The notes under the pieces: model-generated
What the model saw: the letters and a program-made list of their open reading frames with translations, nothing else
Database searches by the model: none
What the model was told of the DNA's origin: nothing
Origin: Klebsiella pneumoniae
Lineage (GTDB): Bacteria; Myxococcota_A; UBA796; SXON01
Direction of reading: 5' to 3'
NCBI GenBank assembly: GCA_945862325.1
Contig: CAMAXZ010000001.1
Location: forward strand, 1 to 64,000
DNA: 64,000 bases
Translations under genes and position numbers: made by a program
Part shown: positions 27,621 through 43,131 of the stretch, piece after piece
Layout: the number at the start of each line of letters is the position of its first letter
Numbering within the stretch: position 1 is the stretch's first letter

Positions 27621-28594
27621 TTCGGGCCCTCGCGGAGGCGGTCGGGCTGGCGTACCGGCCGGCCCCCGAGGAAGCCGTAGCGGTGCTGCGCGCCGAGCCG
27701 GCGCCGGGGCGTCTCGTCGTCGGAGAGGCGTTCACGGTGCGTACCTGGAACGTACAGTTCTGTGGAGGTCGGCGGCACTTCTGGTATGACGGCGGTCCGG
27801 ACGTGCACGTGGCGGCGCCGTGCGTGGAACACGTGGCCGACGGGGCGCGCGGGGCCGACGTGCTGGTGCTGCAAGAGGTCGATCGCGGCTCGGATCGCAC
27901 CGCGCGCGTCGACCAGCTGCCCCTGCTCGCGGAGGGCTTCGCCACGGTGGCGACCACTCCGTATCATCGGTCGCGGTTCGTTCCGCTCCCGGTCCGCCGC
28001 CCCACGGGGCGGGTGGAGATGCACCTCGTCACCGCCACGCGCTACGCGGCGGGTCCCGCGCGCCGGATCGCGCTCCCTCCGCTGCGCGAGGCCCCGCATC
28101 GACGCGCGTTCAACCTCCGACGGGCGATCCTGGAGCTGCTCGTTCCACTCTCGGATGGGCGTGCGCTGGCGGTGGGGAACGTGCACCTCAGCGCCTTCAG
28201 CGGTGGAGACGGAACGCTCGCGCGCCAGGTCGCGGTGGTGGACGCCTGGATGCAGGCGCACGATCGTGCGGGGAGGCCGTGGGTGCTCGCCGGCGACCTG
28301 AACCTCCTGCCGCCGGGTGACGACCCTTCACGCCTGCCCGACGCCGATCAGCACACCGAGCGTGCGATCGCGCCGCTGGCGGAGCGTCGACGCAGCGCGA
28401 TCCCGTGGGACCGGGCGCTCGAGCCCGCGTACCGTACCTATCAGACGTACGGGTCGGCGCCGGATCGTGTGTTGGACTACGTACTGATGAGCGACGATGT
28501 AGAGGTGGACGACGCGCGTGTGGAGCCGAACGAGTGTTCGGACCATCGCGCGGTGTTCGCGCGGCTGCGGGTCAGCGGGTCGCCGTCCGCGTGA
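27617..28594 (+). CDS. Endonuclease/exonuclease/phosphatase (EEP) family hydrolase
   Basis: The 325-residue protein starts at a TTG overlapping the aldolase stop. EEP motifs are in order: TWNVQF, LQEVDRG (metal-binding Glu), GNVHLSAFSG, AGDLNLLP (catalytic Asp and Asn) and CSDHRAVFA (catalytic His). The family includes DNA repair nucleases, sphingomyelinases and inositol phosphatases. Without a signal peptide it is probably cytoplasmic, and its substrate cannot be predicted. Its 3' end overlaps the convergent lipoprotein gene by 23 bases. Confidence 0.85.
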   Translation: MIRALAEAVGLAYRPAPEEAVAVLRAEPAPGRLVVGEAFTVRTWNVQFCGGRRHFWYDGGPDVHVAAPCVEHVADGARGADVLVLQEVDRGSDRTARVDQLPLLAEGFATVATTPYHRSRFVPLPVRRPTGRVEMHLVTATRYAAGPARRIALPPLREAPHRRAFNLRRAILELLVPLSDGRALAVGNVHLSAFSGGDGTLARQVAVVDAWMQAHDRAGRPWVLAGDLNLLPPGDDPSRLPDADQHTERAIAPLAERRRSAIPWDRALEPAYRTYQTYGSAPDRVLDYVLMSDDVEVDDARVEPNECSDHRAVFARLRVSGSPSA

Positions 28595-29225
28595 GCGCCC
28601 CGTCCGCGACCACGTCGAGAGACACGCCGTCGAGCGTGTAGCGGGCCTCGGCGCGATCGAACGACGTCCAGGTCATCACGCCGGCGCCGCGGCTGTCCCA
28701 ACCGTTCGCGCTGGTGAACATCGCAGGGTCGTCCCAGGCGGCGCCGGAGACCGTCGGGTCTTCCGGGGTGATCACGAGCGACGCGCCGAGCAGCCGTTGG
28801 GCGTTCGGGTCGTCGGGGTCCGGGGTGCACGTCACCGTGTAGTCGATCCGCCCGGCGGCGCGGCTCCCCGAGAAGGGGCAGTCGAGCGTGAACTCGTAGC
28901 GGCGCCCCTCGTAGATCGCGGACGCTCGGAGGCGGATCGTGCCCGCCCAGGCGCCGTCGGCGTCGACGACGCCGTCGCAATCGTCGTCGCGGTCGTTCCA
29001 TTGCTCGTCCGCGCCGGGGTGCGCGGCGGGGTCGGCGTCGTCACAGTCGTTCGCCGCGACCGCGCCGTCGCCGTCGCTGTCGAACGGCCCGGTGTCGACG
29101 GTGTCGGTGTCCGCGTCGGTGTCCGCGTCGGTGTCGGTGTCCGCGTCGGTGTCGGTGTCCGCTTCGCGGGTGTCCGCCGAGCGGGTATCCGGGGTCGCTG
29201 CGACACACGCGAGGAGCAGGAGCAT
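28572..29225 (-). CDS. Lipoprotein with Asp-Thr stalk and MopE-type metal-binding motif
   Basis: From the ATG at 29225 the product is 217 residues with an extremely short leader, MLLLLAC (Cys7), then an Asp-Thr/Ala stalk. A MopE-like motif of DSDGDG and NDCDDADPAAHPGADE follows, then a beta-rich domain with two cysteines. The ATG overlaps the stop of the upstream membrane protein gene as TGATG. A GTG at 29273 in the same frame would add an Arg-rich n-region (DRGRGARARRR) and make a more normal signal peptide; the choice is open. The MopE-type motif (PF11617-like) is associated with copper or calcium binding in secreted proteins. The function is unknown. Confidence 0.7.
   Translation of the reverse strand: MLLLLACVAATPDTRSADTREADTDTDADTDTDADTDADTDTVDTGPFDSDGDGAVAANDCDDADPAAHPGADEQWNDRDDDCDGVVDADGAWAGTIRLRASAIYEGRRYEFTLDCPFSGSRAAGRIDYTVTCTPDPDDPNAQRLLGASLVITPEDPTVSGAAWDDPAMFTSANGWDSRGAGVMTWTSFDRAEARYTLDGVSLDVVADGALTRTATR
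29090..29161. repeat. Degenerate hexanucleotide repeat encoding Asp-Thr/Ala stalk
   Basis: About twelve GTCGGT and GTCCGC units on the plus strand encode the stalk of the minus-strand MopE-type lipoprotein. It is of the same kind as the arrays near 10 kb, but richer in the Ala-coding variant. Confidence 0.8.
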
Positions 29226-30940
29226 CAGGGTGGGTACCCGCCGCCGGGCCCGGGCGCCACGACCTCGATCCACATCCGCGGGACCCAGAGGTTTCGGTCG
29301 GCGCCGGAGGCATCGACCGCGTCGTCGTCGTACCGGATCCGGACGTCCTGGCCCTCCCAGACGTCGGTCACGCGCTGCGCGCGCGCGCCGTCGCCGCGCG
29401 CCGACGCGTCGAGCGTGGCGCGCTCGACACCCTGGATCACGATGGTGAACCTCGGCAACCGGCCGTCGGCGAGGCTGCCCTCGGCTTCGATCCACAGCGC
29501 GCCGGACGCGGGGGCACGCGTGCTCAGCTCGCCGTTGGTGTAGAACGCCGCGCCCCCGTCTTCCACGGCGACCGCGGCCCCGACGCGCTCCGCCTCGGAG
29601 AGGTCGATCGGGACCTCGTCGGCGACCTGCACGCGCACGCCGCGGTGCCAGCGGGCGCGGGCGTCGACCAGCGCGCGCCGCAGCGGCTCCGCGTAGGCGG
29701 GCGTCGACCGCAGCACGAAGGTCTGCGAGACGGCGTCGTCGAAGCGGACGTCCACCCGGCCGCGCTCCTCCCGCCCGGCCGCCCACTCCGGCGAGCCCCA
29801 CCCGATGTCCGCGTCGTTTGGTGCGACGACCTGGACCCCGCCGACGAACCGCAGCGCACCGGGACTCTCGGCGGCCACACGGGCCCCGGGGGCGCGCTCC
29901 GCGAGCAGCGCGGCGGGGGCGACGAGCGCCCGCGACACGAATCGCGCGGACGGCACGACGCGCGCGAAGGACTCCGTGGACCGGAGGGCGAGCGTCGCCG
30001 TGACGACGAGGAGCGCGATGGGCGCGACGCGGCCGGAGAGGCCCAGGAGGAGGACGCCCCACGCGTACAGCCAGGCGTCGGCCGCGCCGACCGGGTCCAC
30101 CCGCCCGAGCGTCACCTGCGCCGCGACCGACACGACGAACAGGGCGCGCGCGCGCCCGGGCCCGCGCGACGCCGCGACGACGCTCGTGAGGACGAGCAGG
30201 GGGGCAGCGCGGTTGACCGCGGCGAGCAGGTTCCGGCCGGCGTCGGACCGCAGCGCGCCCGCCACGAGCGCCGGGACGCCCGGACTCTCCGAGCCGAGGA
30301 GCCCCGCGGCGACGAGCGCGAGGGCGCCCCCCGCCAGCGCCGCCGCGGCGCGCGCCGAGCGGGCGCGCTCGAGCAGCACGATCCCGAGGATCAGCGAGAG
30401 GGACTCACCGCGCAGGCACGCGGCCGCGAACGCGAAGGCGCCCACACGCCAGGCGGCCGCCCGCGATGGCGGCGCGTCGAGCGCGGCGACCAGGGCGAGG
30501 GCGAACGCAAGGTGCGCCGTGTGTTCGAGGCCGTGTGCGGCCAGGATGGGCAGCGGACTGGCCACGGTGACCGCGAGCAGGGTGAGCAGGGTTGCCGCGG
30601 AGCCCACCCCCGCGCGCGCCAGGGTGCGTCCCCCAATGGCCAAAGCGCCGCACGCCCCGACGAGGGAGAGGGCCGCGGCGCCAGCCGCGTCGCCGTGCCC
30701 CCGCAGGAGGTGCATCAGCGCCAGCGCGGCGATCCACCCCGGAGACGACACCTCGCTCGGATGAACCGCGCCGAGCTCCGCGACGGCGCCCGCGGCCGCG
30801 AGCCGCGCGTAGCCGTCGTCCGTCGGGAGCGCGAACCCGTCGCCCGCGGCGACGACGCCGGCCGCGAGCGCGGCGGTGATCGCGCAGACGACGCTGACGG
30901 CGACGACGACGGCGCGGCGGTGAGCCGCGGACATACCCAT
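29225..30940 (-). CDS. Polytopic membrane protein, GT-C glycosyltransferase-like
   Basis: The 571-residue protein has about ten predicted membrane segments in its first 360 residues, then a soluble C-terminal domain of about 200 residues that should face the periplasm. The first large loop contains TDDGYARLAAAGAVAEL, a placement of acidic residues reminiscent of the catalytic Asp-Asp of GT-C enzymes that use polyprenyl-phosphate sugars. The overall layout (many helices, periplasmic tail) also fits. The match is by topology, not by a full motif. The downstream lipoprotein gene overlaps its stop by one base. Confidence 0.6.
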   Translation of the reverse strand: MGMSAAHRRAVVVAVSVVCAITAALAAGVVAAGDGFALPTDDGYARLAAAGAVAELGAVHPSEVSSPGWIAALALMHLLRGHGDAAGAAALSLVGACGALAIGGRTLARAGVGSAATLLTLLAVTVASPLPILAAHGLEHTAHLAFALALVAALDAPPSRAAAWRVGAFAFAAACLRGESLSLILGIVLLERARSARAAAALAGGALALVAAGLLGSESPGVPALVAGALRSDAGRNLLAAVNRAAPLLVLTSVVAASRGPGRARALFVVSVAAQVTLGRVDPVGAADAWLYAWGVLLLGLSGRVAPIALLVVTATLALRSTESFARVVPSARFVSRALVAPAALLAERAPGARVAAESPGALRFVGGVQVVAPNDADIGWGSPEWAAGREERGRVDVRFDDAVSQTFVLRSTPAYAEPLRRALVDARARWHRGVRVQVADEVPIDLSEAERVGAAVAVEDGGAAFYTNGELSTRAPASGALWIEAEGSLADGRLPRFTIVIQGVERATLDASARGDGARAQRVTDVWEGQDVRIRYDDDAVDASGADRNLWVPRMWIEVVAPGPGGGYPP

Positions 30941-31006
30941 GGGAGTCGTGTAGCAAACTCGTCGGCCGTCCGCCGGGCCTCCCGACCGCTCGCCCCTCGC
31001 CGACGG

Positions 31007-32221
31007 TCAGCCCGGTTCGGCGAGGAGCGCGGCCGCGCTTGACGCCCGCGCGTCGATCGCGAGCTCCACGCGATTGCGGCCGCCGGCCTTCGCGACGTAC
31101 ATCCCCCGGTCCGCGGCCTGCAGCGCCGCCGCGACGCCCGACGCCGGGTGGACGGCCGCGACGCCGAACGAGGCGGTCAGGCGGTGCGTCTCCGGGACGC
31201 CGGGGACCGCGGTGGTGCTGAACGCCACCCGAACGCGCTCCGCCACCTCGTGCGCGTCCGCCAGGCTGGTGTCCTGCAGGAACAACGCGAACTCCTCGCC
31301 GCCCATCCGGGCGACGTGGTCGCCGGCGCGGCTCGCGGCGCGGACGCACGCCGCGAACGCGGCGATGACGCGATCTCCGACGTCGTGCCCGTACGCATCG
31401 TTGATCGCCTTGAACAGGTCGATGTCCATCGTGACGAGCGCGACGCTGCGCCCCGAGCGCCGCGCGCGTGCGAGCTCGACCTCGGCGGCCGCGGCGAACC
31501 CGCGCCGGTTCAAGGCCCCGGTGAGAGGATCGCGCGTGGCCGGCTCCTGCGTCTCGCGCACCGCCTCCGCGCTCGCGACGAGCACGCCCGCGAGCGCGGT
31601 GAGCACGGCACCGCCGGGGAGCGTGAGCAGGAGCAGGGCGTACGACGGGTGGGGAGGCACGCGCAAGACCTCACCGGAGAGCACGATCTCCGTCATCAGG
31701 CCAGCGTTGCGCACGGCGATCAGCGCCGTCCAGGCGAGGCTGGCGAGGACCAGCGCGGCGTGCCCGAGCGTGCGATCCGGTCGCTGCACCAAGACGACCA
31801 CGACCCAGATCCGCATGATCTGGAGAAGCACCACGATCACCAGGCTCGGGAAGAGCGGGGCGTCCGCGCGGACCGCCACCAAGGGCGAAAGGAGCATGCC
31901 GACCGCGGCGACTCCGGTCAGGACGTGAGGCGGCGGGCGGTTCAGGTACCGGGCGGTGCCGCGGGCGAACGCGATCGCGCCGACGACGAGCAGCGGACGG
32001 CACAGGAGGTGCTCGACGACGAGGGTCTCGGCGCCGGTGCCGAGCACGGTGTTCGCGATCCACGCCGCGGACCAGCAGATCGTCGCGAAGCTCCACCACC
32101 CGAGGTGCGCCCTGCGGCGGTCCTGCGCCCAGATGCCTGCGAGCACGCCGCCAGCGGCGAGCATCGTGAGTCCGTCGAACGTGGTCGAGAGCAGATCCGT
32201 GGCCACGCCCGACGGTATCAC
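31007..32221 (-). CDS. Membrane diguanylate cyclase (GGDEF domain)
   Basis: The 404-residue protein has six or seven membrane segments in residues 1-225 and a GGDEF domain at about 235-400. The active-site motif is GGEEF (in ARMGGEEFALF), and an RxxD product-inhibition site (RAGD) sits five residues before it, so it should synthesise cyclic di-GMP and be feedback-inhibited. The start is a GTG at 32221 or 32206; neither has a clear ribosome site. It is divergent from the giant eCIS_core gene, with about 120 bases between start codons. Confidence 0.92.
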   Translation of the reverse strand: MIPSGVATDLLSTTFDGLTMLAAGGVLAGIWAQDRRRAHLGWWSFATICWSAAWIANTVLGTGAETLVVEHLLCRPLLVVGAIAFARGTARYLNRPPPHVLTGVAAVGMLLSPLVAVRADAPLFPSLVIVVLLQIMRIWVVVVLVQRPDRTLGHAALVLASLAWTALIAVRNAGLMTEIVLSGEVLRVPPHPSYALLLLTLPGGAVLTALAGVLVASAEAVRETQEPATRDPLTGALNRRGFAAAAEVELARARRSGRSVALVTMDIDLFKAINDAYGHDVGDRVIAAFAACVRAASRAGDHVARMGGEEFALFLQDTSLADAHEVAERVRVAFSTTAVPGVPETHRLTASFGVAAVHPASGVAAALQAADRGMYVAKAGGRNRVELAIDARASSAAALLAEPG

Positions 32222-32285
32222 TACGTATGCGTGCCCGTCGTCGCGCGGCTGGGGCCCGCTCCCGTGACGTCGCGGTGCAAGGTCC

Positions 32286-32314
32286 TTCCCTCGTTGCCTT
32301 TTTTGAGGTAGGCT
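32286..32314 (+). promoter_or_regulatory. Weak candidate promoter for the eCIS_core protein gene
   Basis: TTCCCT (32286-32291) and TAGGCT (32309-32314) are 17 bases apart, each matching three of six consensus positions. A GGGGAA site precedes the ATG at 32341. Confidence 0.3.
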
Positions 32315-32340
32315 GGGTCGCCCTCAGCCCCGGGGAACGG

Positions 32341-39668
<7,328 letters not shown>

Positions 39669-39672
<4 letters not shown>

Positions 39673-39968
39673 TCACGCACGCCGCCACGGCGCACGAGCT
39701 GCTGCCGCTGACCTGGTTCGACGATTCCGGGCGAGACATCTCCGTGTGTGTCGCGGATGCTCAGGATGTACTTGCCAACTGGGGCGTCCTGGGTGTGTTG
39801 GTGCTGGAGGCGGGTCGCGCCGCGGTGCTGCTGGAGCGCTCGGAGCTCGCGATCGCCCTCGTCGTGGGCGACGGGGCGCACTTCGGCCGTGCCCGAGCGC
39901 CGAGCGCACGCGACATGACGATGATCGAGGCGGCGTTCGCGGTTCGGTACGCGCCCGGCGGGCCTTGA
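39669..39968 (+). CDS. Small protein coupled to the giant effector; candidate immunity protein
   Basis: The 99-residue product starts at a GTG whose bases overlap the effector stop codon (GTGA). It has no signal peptide or membrane segment and looks like a small alpha/beta protein (strands around VCVADAQDVL, VLVLEAGRAAVLLE and IALVVGD). I recognise no family. Position, size and coupling are what is expected of an immunity protein against the C-terminal protease, or of a dedicated chaperone; this is inference from context only. Confidence 0.68.
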
Positions 39969-39972
39969 GCGC

Positions 39973-40851
39973 GTGGGAATCGTCCTCCGCGACCTCGGGC
40001 AGCTCGACGGCTTGATCCCGGACGACGCGCCACGGGACGGCATGATCTGGGACGCGCGAGGGGTCTGGGCGCGCGTGGACGACGGCCGAGTGACGTGGAC
40101 CCGCCCACTGCCGCGCCGACCGTCGTGGAGCGGCCACCGTCGCTGGCTGTACGTCAGCGCGGACGGCGCACTCGCGGCGCTGGACGCGCGCACCGGGCAG
40201 GCGCTGTGGCAGGTCGAGGCCGCCGCGCGGGCGCTCACGGCGTGGGAAGGGGGTGTCCACGCGCTCGTCGGGGACCAGGTGGTGACGCTCGATCGACGCG
40301 ACGGGCGCGCGCGGGTGTCGCATCCGGTCGTGGGCGACAGCCTCACCGCGCGAGGATCGACGGCGTGGGTGGGCGGCCCTGCCGGCGTGGTTCGGGTCGA
40401 CGGCGGCGTGCGCCGTGTCTCCGAGCGGGCGTGTCGCGCGTTGGTGTCGCGGTCCGCGGGCGTCCACGCGCTCCTCGAAGGGGGCGGAATTGTCGTGGAC
40501 GACGGAATGGCCCTCGCCTTTCCGTTCCCCGACGCGGATCAGGCAGTGCTGCTGCCGTGGGGCGAAGACGACTGGCTTGCGTGCGATCGGCGGACGGGCG
40601 CCGGCGTGCGCCGGATCGACGCGCGCGGGGGGACGCGGTGGGCGTGGGAGGGGCCCCCCGCGCGAGACGTCGCCGTGGCCGGCCCATGTGTCGCCGTCGA
40701 CGCGGGCGATGGCGTGTATGTTGCAACGAGCCTCGGCGGCGGGTCGGCGCGGATCGCCGCCCCGACTCGCGCGCTGTTCGGCGGGGAGTCGTATTTTGTG
40801 CTCGTCGATGACGATACGTGTCGGGTGATCCGGGTGGAGGAACAGCCGTGA
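39973..40851 (+). CDS. PQQ/WD40-like beta-propeller protein in the effector cassette
   Basis: The 292-residue protein starts at a GTG 4 bases after the previous stop. Repeated four-strand blade signatures are seen, for instance LYVSADGALAALDARTGQALWQVE, split here as YVSADGALAALD and RTGQALWQV, and DWLACDRRTGAGVRRIDARG. About six or seven blades would fit. No signal peptide is present, so it should be cytoplasmic. It is sandwiched between two genes by a 4-base gap and a GTGA overlap, so it belongs to the same unit as the giant effector. It may act as an adaptor or immunity-type binder, which is speculative. Confidence 0.7.
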   Translation: MGIVLRDLGQLDGLIPDDAPRDGMIWDARGVWARVDDGRVTWTRPLPRRPSWSGHRRWLYVSADGALAALDARTGQALWQVEAAARALTAWEGGVHALVGDQVVTLDRRDGRARVSHPVVGDSLTARGSTAWVGGPAGVVRVDGGVRRVSERACRALVSRSAGVHALLEGGGIVVDDGMALAFPFPDADQAVLLPWGEDDWLACDRRTGAGVRRIDARGGTRWAWEGPPARDVAVAGPCVAVDAGDGVYVATSLGGGSARIAAPTRALFGGESYFVLVDDDTCRVIRVEEQP

Positions 40852-41543
40852 GTGTCGTGTCCCCAGAGCAGGCGTTCGCCGCTGGCTATCTTCCCGCCGT
40901 GACCGGCGCGTGGTTCAACCTCGTCCTCCTCTTCGCCGACGCGGCCCGGTCTCCCCTGCCGGGGGTGCTCGACGCCGTGCGGGCCGAGACGGCGCGGATG
41001 CGCGCCACCTCCGCGTCGGTCGTCGACAACGTTCGGGAGGCCCAAGGGCTCGCCGAGCTCGCGGGGGTGACACCCCCGGCGCCGCCGCGCGTGCCCGAGC
41101 AGTACTTTCCCTGGTTCGAGGCGATCCACCGCGACCTCGCGTCGGCCTTCACCGGGTCGAACCAGCTCGCCCTCTTTCGTGCGGGGCACGTCCTGGGCGA
41201 GGTGTTGTGCTCCTGGAACCTCGCGCTCGGAGTGATCCGCCTGCTGATGGCCGACCCCGACGCGCCGGCGTTCGTGCGTCAGCTCGAGTCCTGTCGCGAC
41301 GACCTCCTGCGCCTCGCCGCCGTGAGCGCGGCGCTCGCCGTCGGCGCCGGCCCCACGGAGCCGGCCTTGATCGCGGCGCGGCGGGCAGTGGAGGCGCTGG
41401 ACTGGTTCGCGCTCCACGAGGGCGACGCCGCGGGGTGGCGTGCGCTCGGAGTCCAGCTCCAAGAGAAGATGGGGGCGCTCGAGCACGAGGTGAACGTGAC
41501 GCGGGCACGCCTGCGGGCGCTCGCGCCCCTGCCCGAAGCCTGA
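40848..41543 (+). CDS. All-alpha protein of unknown function, last gene of the effector cassette
   Basis: The 231-residue product starts at a GTG overlapping the propeller stop (GTGA). It is predicted almost wholly alpha-helical, with amphipathic Ala/Leu-rich helices and a charged C-terminal helix (LQEKMGALEHEVNVTRARL) that could form a coiled coil. No signal peptide, catalytic motif or known family is visible. Its coupling to the upstream genes suggests work with the effector, for example as a chaperone or loading factor. Confidence 0.68.
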   Translation: MSVVSPEQAFAAGYLPAVTGAWFNLVLLFADAARSPLPGVLDAVRAETARMRATSASVVDNVREAQGLAELAGVTPPAPPRVPEQYFPWFEAIHRDLASAFTGSNQLALFRAGHVLGEVLCSWNLALGVIRLLMADPDAPAFVRQLESCRDDLLRLAAVSAALAVGAGPTEPALIAARRAVEALDWFALHEGDAAGWRALGVQLQEKMGALEHEVNVTRARLRALAPLPEA

Positions 41544-41573
41544 CGGAGCCGCCCGCGGAGGTCGCTCCGGTGC

Positions 41574-42500
41574 TCAGCCGGCCGCGAGGTGGCGCATCGC
41601 CTCGTGCGCCGCCCCGAGGAGCCCCAGTGCCGGGTGGGTCACGACCCAAACGGGGATGCCGTCCAACGCCCCCGACACCTTGCCCTTCGCGGAGAATCGG
41701 CGATTGAAGCCTCCAGCCGAGAGCGCCGGCAGCAGGCGCGGCGCGATGCCGCCGCACACGTACACGCCCCCGCGCGTGAGGGCGCGCAGGGCCACGTTGC
41801 CGGCCTCCGCGCCGAGGAGCTCGCAGAACCACGCCACCGCCTCGGGGTCGGTGCTCGCGACATGCGCCGGGGCGTCGTCCTGGTCGAGGCGAGATGTGTC
41901 GGTGTCGCCGCGCTCCATCGCCAGGAACCGCGCGAGCGCCACGAGGCCGGGGCCGCTGACCACATCTTCCCAACACACCCGGCCGTGCGCGTGAATCATG
42001 TGTCGCACGAGACGAAGCTCACGCTCGTCGGAGGGGCCGAGCTCGGCGTGCGCGCCTTCCCCCGGCACGACCACGTCTCCGACCACGATCGCCTCGCCGA
42101 GCCCGGTACCGGCGCCGATGACCCCGATCGGCGCGCCCGGCTGCGCGGAGCCGGGTCGAATCGAGTAGACATCTTCCGGGCCGAGCAGCGCGATTCCGCG
42201 GGCGGCGGCGTGAAAGTCGTTCACGACGCGCACCGGCACGCCGAGACGCGCCGCCAAGGCGCTCGCGTCGACGACCCACGGAAGGTTCGTGGTGACCGCG
42301 CGGCCGTCGGTCACCGGGCCGGCGACGCCGAAGCACGCCGCGTCGATCGGACGCGCGGAGGCGTGGAGCCAGCGGTCGATGGGCTCCTCGAGCGCGCGGA
42401 AGCTCGCGCTCGCGAAGGTGACGTCGTCCTGGATCCGTCCGTCCGTCCACAGGGCGAGGCGAGTGTTGGTGCCTCCGACATCTCCGACAAGGACGCGCAT
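41574..42500 (-). CDS. glk: Glucokinase
   Basis: The 308-residue enzyme phosphorylates glucose with ATP. It belongs to the bacterial Glk family: the ATP phosphate motif VGDVGGTNTRLALW is at residues 5-18, the sugar-binding VVNDFHAAARG holds the catalytic Asp, GAGTGLGEAIV is at the second phosphate loop, and the His/Glu region GEGAHAELGP follows. The length is normal (E. coli Glk is 321). It converges with the effector cassette and is divergent from the host-attachment gene; no operon partner is seen. Confidence 0.93.
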   Translation of the reverse strand: MRVLVGDVGGTNTRLALWTDGRIQDDVTFASASFRALEEPIDRWLHASARPIDAACFGVAGPVTDGRAVTTNLPWVVDASALAARLGVPVRVVNDFHAAARGIALLGPEDVYSIRPGSAQPGAPIGVIGAGTGLGEAIVVGDVVVPGEGAHAELGPSDERELRLVRHMIHAHGRVCWEDVVSGPGLVALARFLAMERGDTDTSRLDQDDAPAHVASTDPEAVAWFCELLGAEAGNVALRALTRGGVYVCGGIAPRLLPALSAGGFNRRFSAKGKVSGALDGIPVWVVTHPALGLLGAAHEAMRHLAAG

Positions 42501-42626
42501 CGGGGCCTTCTATCGCCTCGCCGCGCCACGCGGCGTCATGTGCGATTTGGCGCATCCGTGCTGTGGGCGGTCGCACGGCGCCGGGTACGAGCGCCCGTGT
42601 GGCGGCCCACGCTGCGCCGATCGGCC

Positions 42627-42642
42627 TGGCACGCGGTTTGCG
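42627..42642 (+). promoter_or_regulatory. Sigma-54 (-24/-12) promoter of the host-attachment-family gene
   Basis: TGGCACGCGGTTTGCG matches the consensus TGGCACGNNNNTTGCW at every position but the last. The invariant GG and GC are correctly spaced. The predicted start at about 42653 gives a 16-base leader with a GGAGGA site before the ATG at 42669. The remaining 42501-42626 region, between two divergent genes, shows nothing else I can name. Confidence 0.75.
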
Positions 42643-42668
42643 AAGGAGGCCACACGACGGAGGACGAG

Positions 42669-43109
42669 ATGGCATTTCATTGGCTGGTGGTGGCGGACGG
42701 CGCGGGCGCTCGGATCTACGCGAGCGACGAGCTGCTGGACACGCTCACCCCGGTGGACCAACTCCACCACCAACACGGCCACGTGACCCACGGCGACGGC
42801 CAGGTCACCACCCACCTGCCGGGGGCCGGCGCCAACGCGCACGACGCGCATCACGACGGCGCCCGAGAGACCGAGGAGCGCTTCGCGCGCGCCTTGGCGC
42901 GGCTCGTCGACGACGGTGAGCGGAAGCATGCCTTCGAGCGCGTCATCCTCGTGGCCCCGCCGCGCTTCCTGGGCGCGCTGCGTCACGAGCTCGGGGCGGC
43001 GGCCGCGCGAAGGGTCGTCGCGTCGATCCACCACGACTGGACGAAGCTCGGCGTTCGCGACCTCGCGGAGCGCGTGCGCGCGGAGCTACCCCCGACGGCG
43101 GGTCGCTGA
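42669..43109 (+). CDS. Host attachment protein family (PF10116-like)
   Basis: The 146-residue protein starts FHWLVVADGAGARIYAS, the hallmark beginning of proteins annotated as required for attachment to host cells, which are related to release-factor-like (baeRF) folds. The typical His-rich middle and the helix EERFARALARLVDDGERKHAFERVILVAPPRFLG, seen here in pieces ERFARALARLV and VILVAPPRFLGALR, confirm the family. The name is historical (Agrobacterium); the function is not established and is more likely in translation or stress. A sigma-54 promoter lies directly upstream, pointing to control by an NtrC-type activator. Confidence 0.85.
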   Translation: MAFHWLVVADGAGARIYASDELLDTLTPVDQLHHQHGHVTHGDGQVTTHLPGAGANAHDAHHDGARETEERFARALARLVDDGERKHAFERVILVAPPRFLGALRHELGAAAARRVVASIHHDWTKLGVRDLAERVRAELPPTAGR

Positions 43110-43131
43110 CGTCGCGTGTTAGCGTTCTCGA

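Noticed and set aside
28572-30062. A 496-residue frame merging the MopE lipoprotein with sequence under the membrane protein gene
   Set aside because: The upstream part is an out-of-frame shadow of the membrane protein; the lipoprotein leader marks the real start at 29225 or 29273.
43106-43131. A leaderless promoter (TAGCGT) before the lectin-like gene
   Set aside because: The -10-like hexamer is at the right distance from the ATG, but no acceptable -35 element lies upstream.
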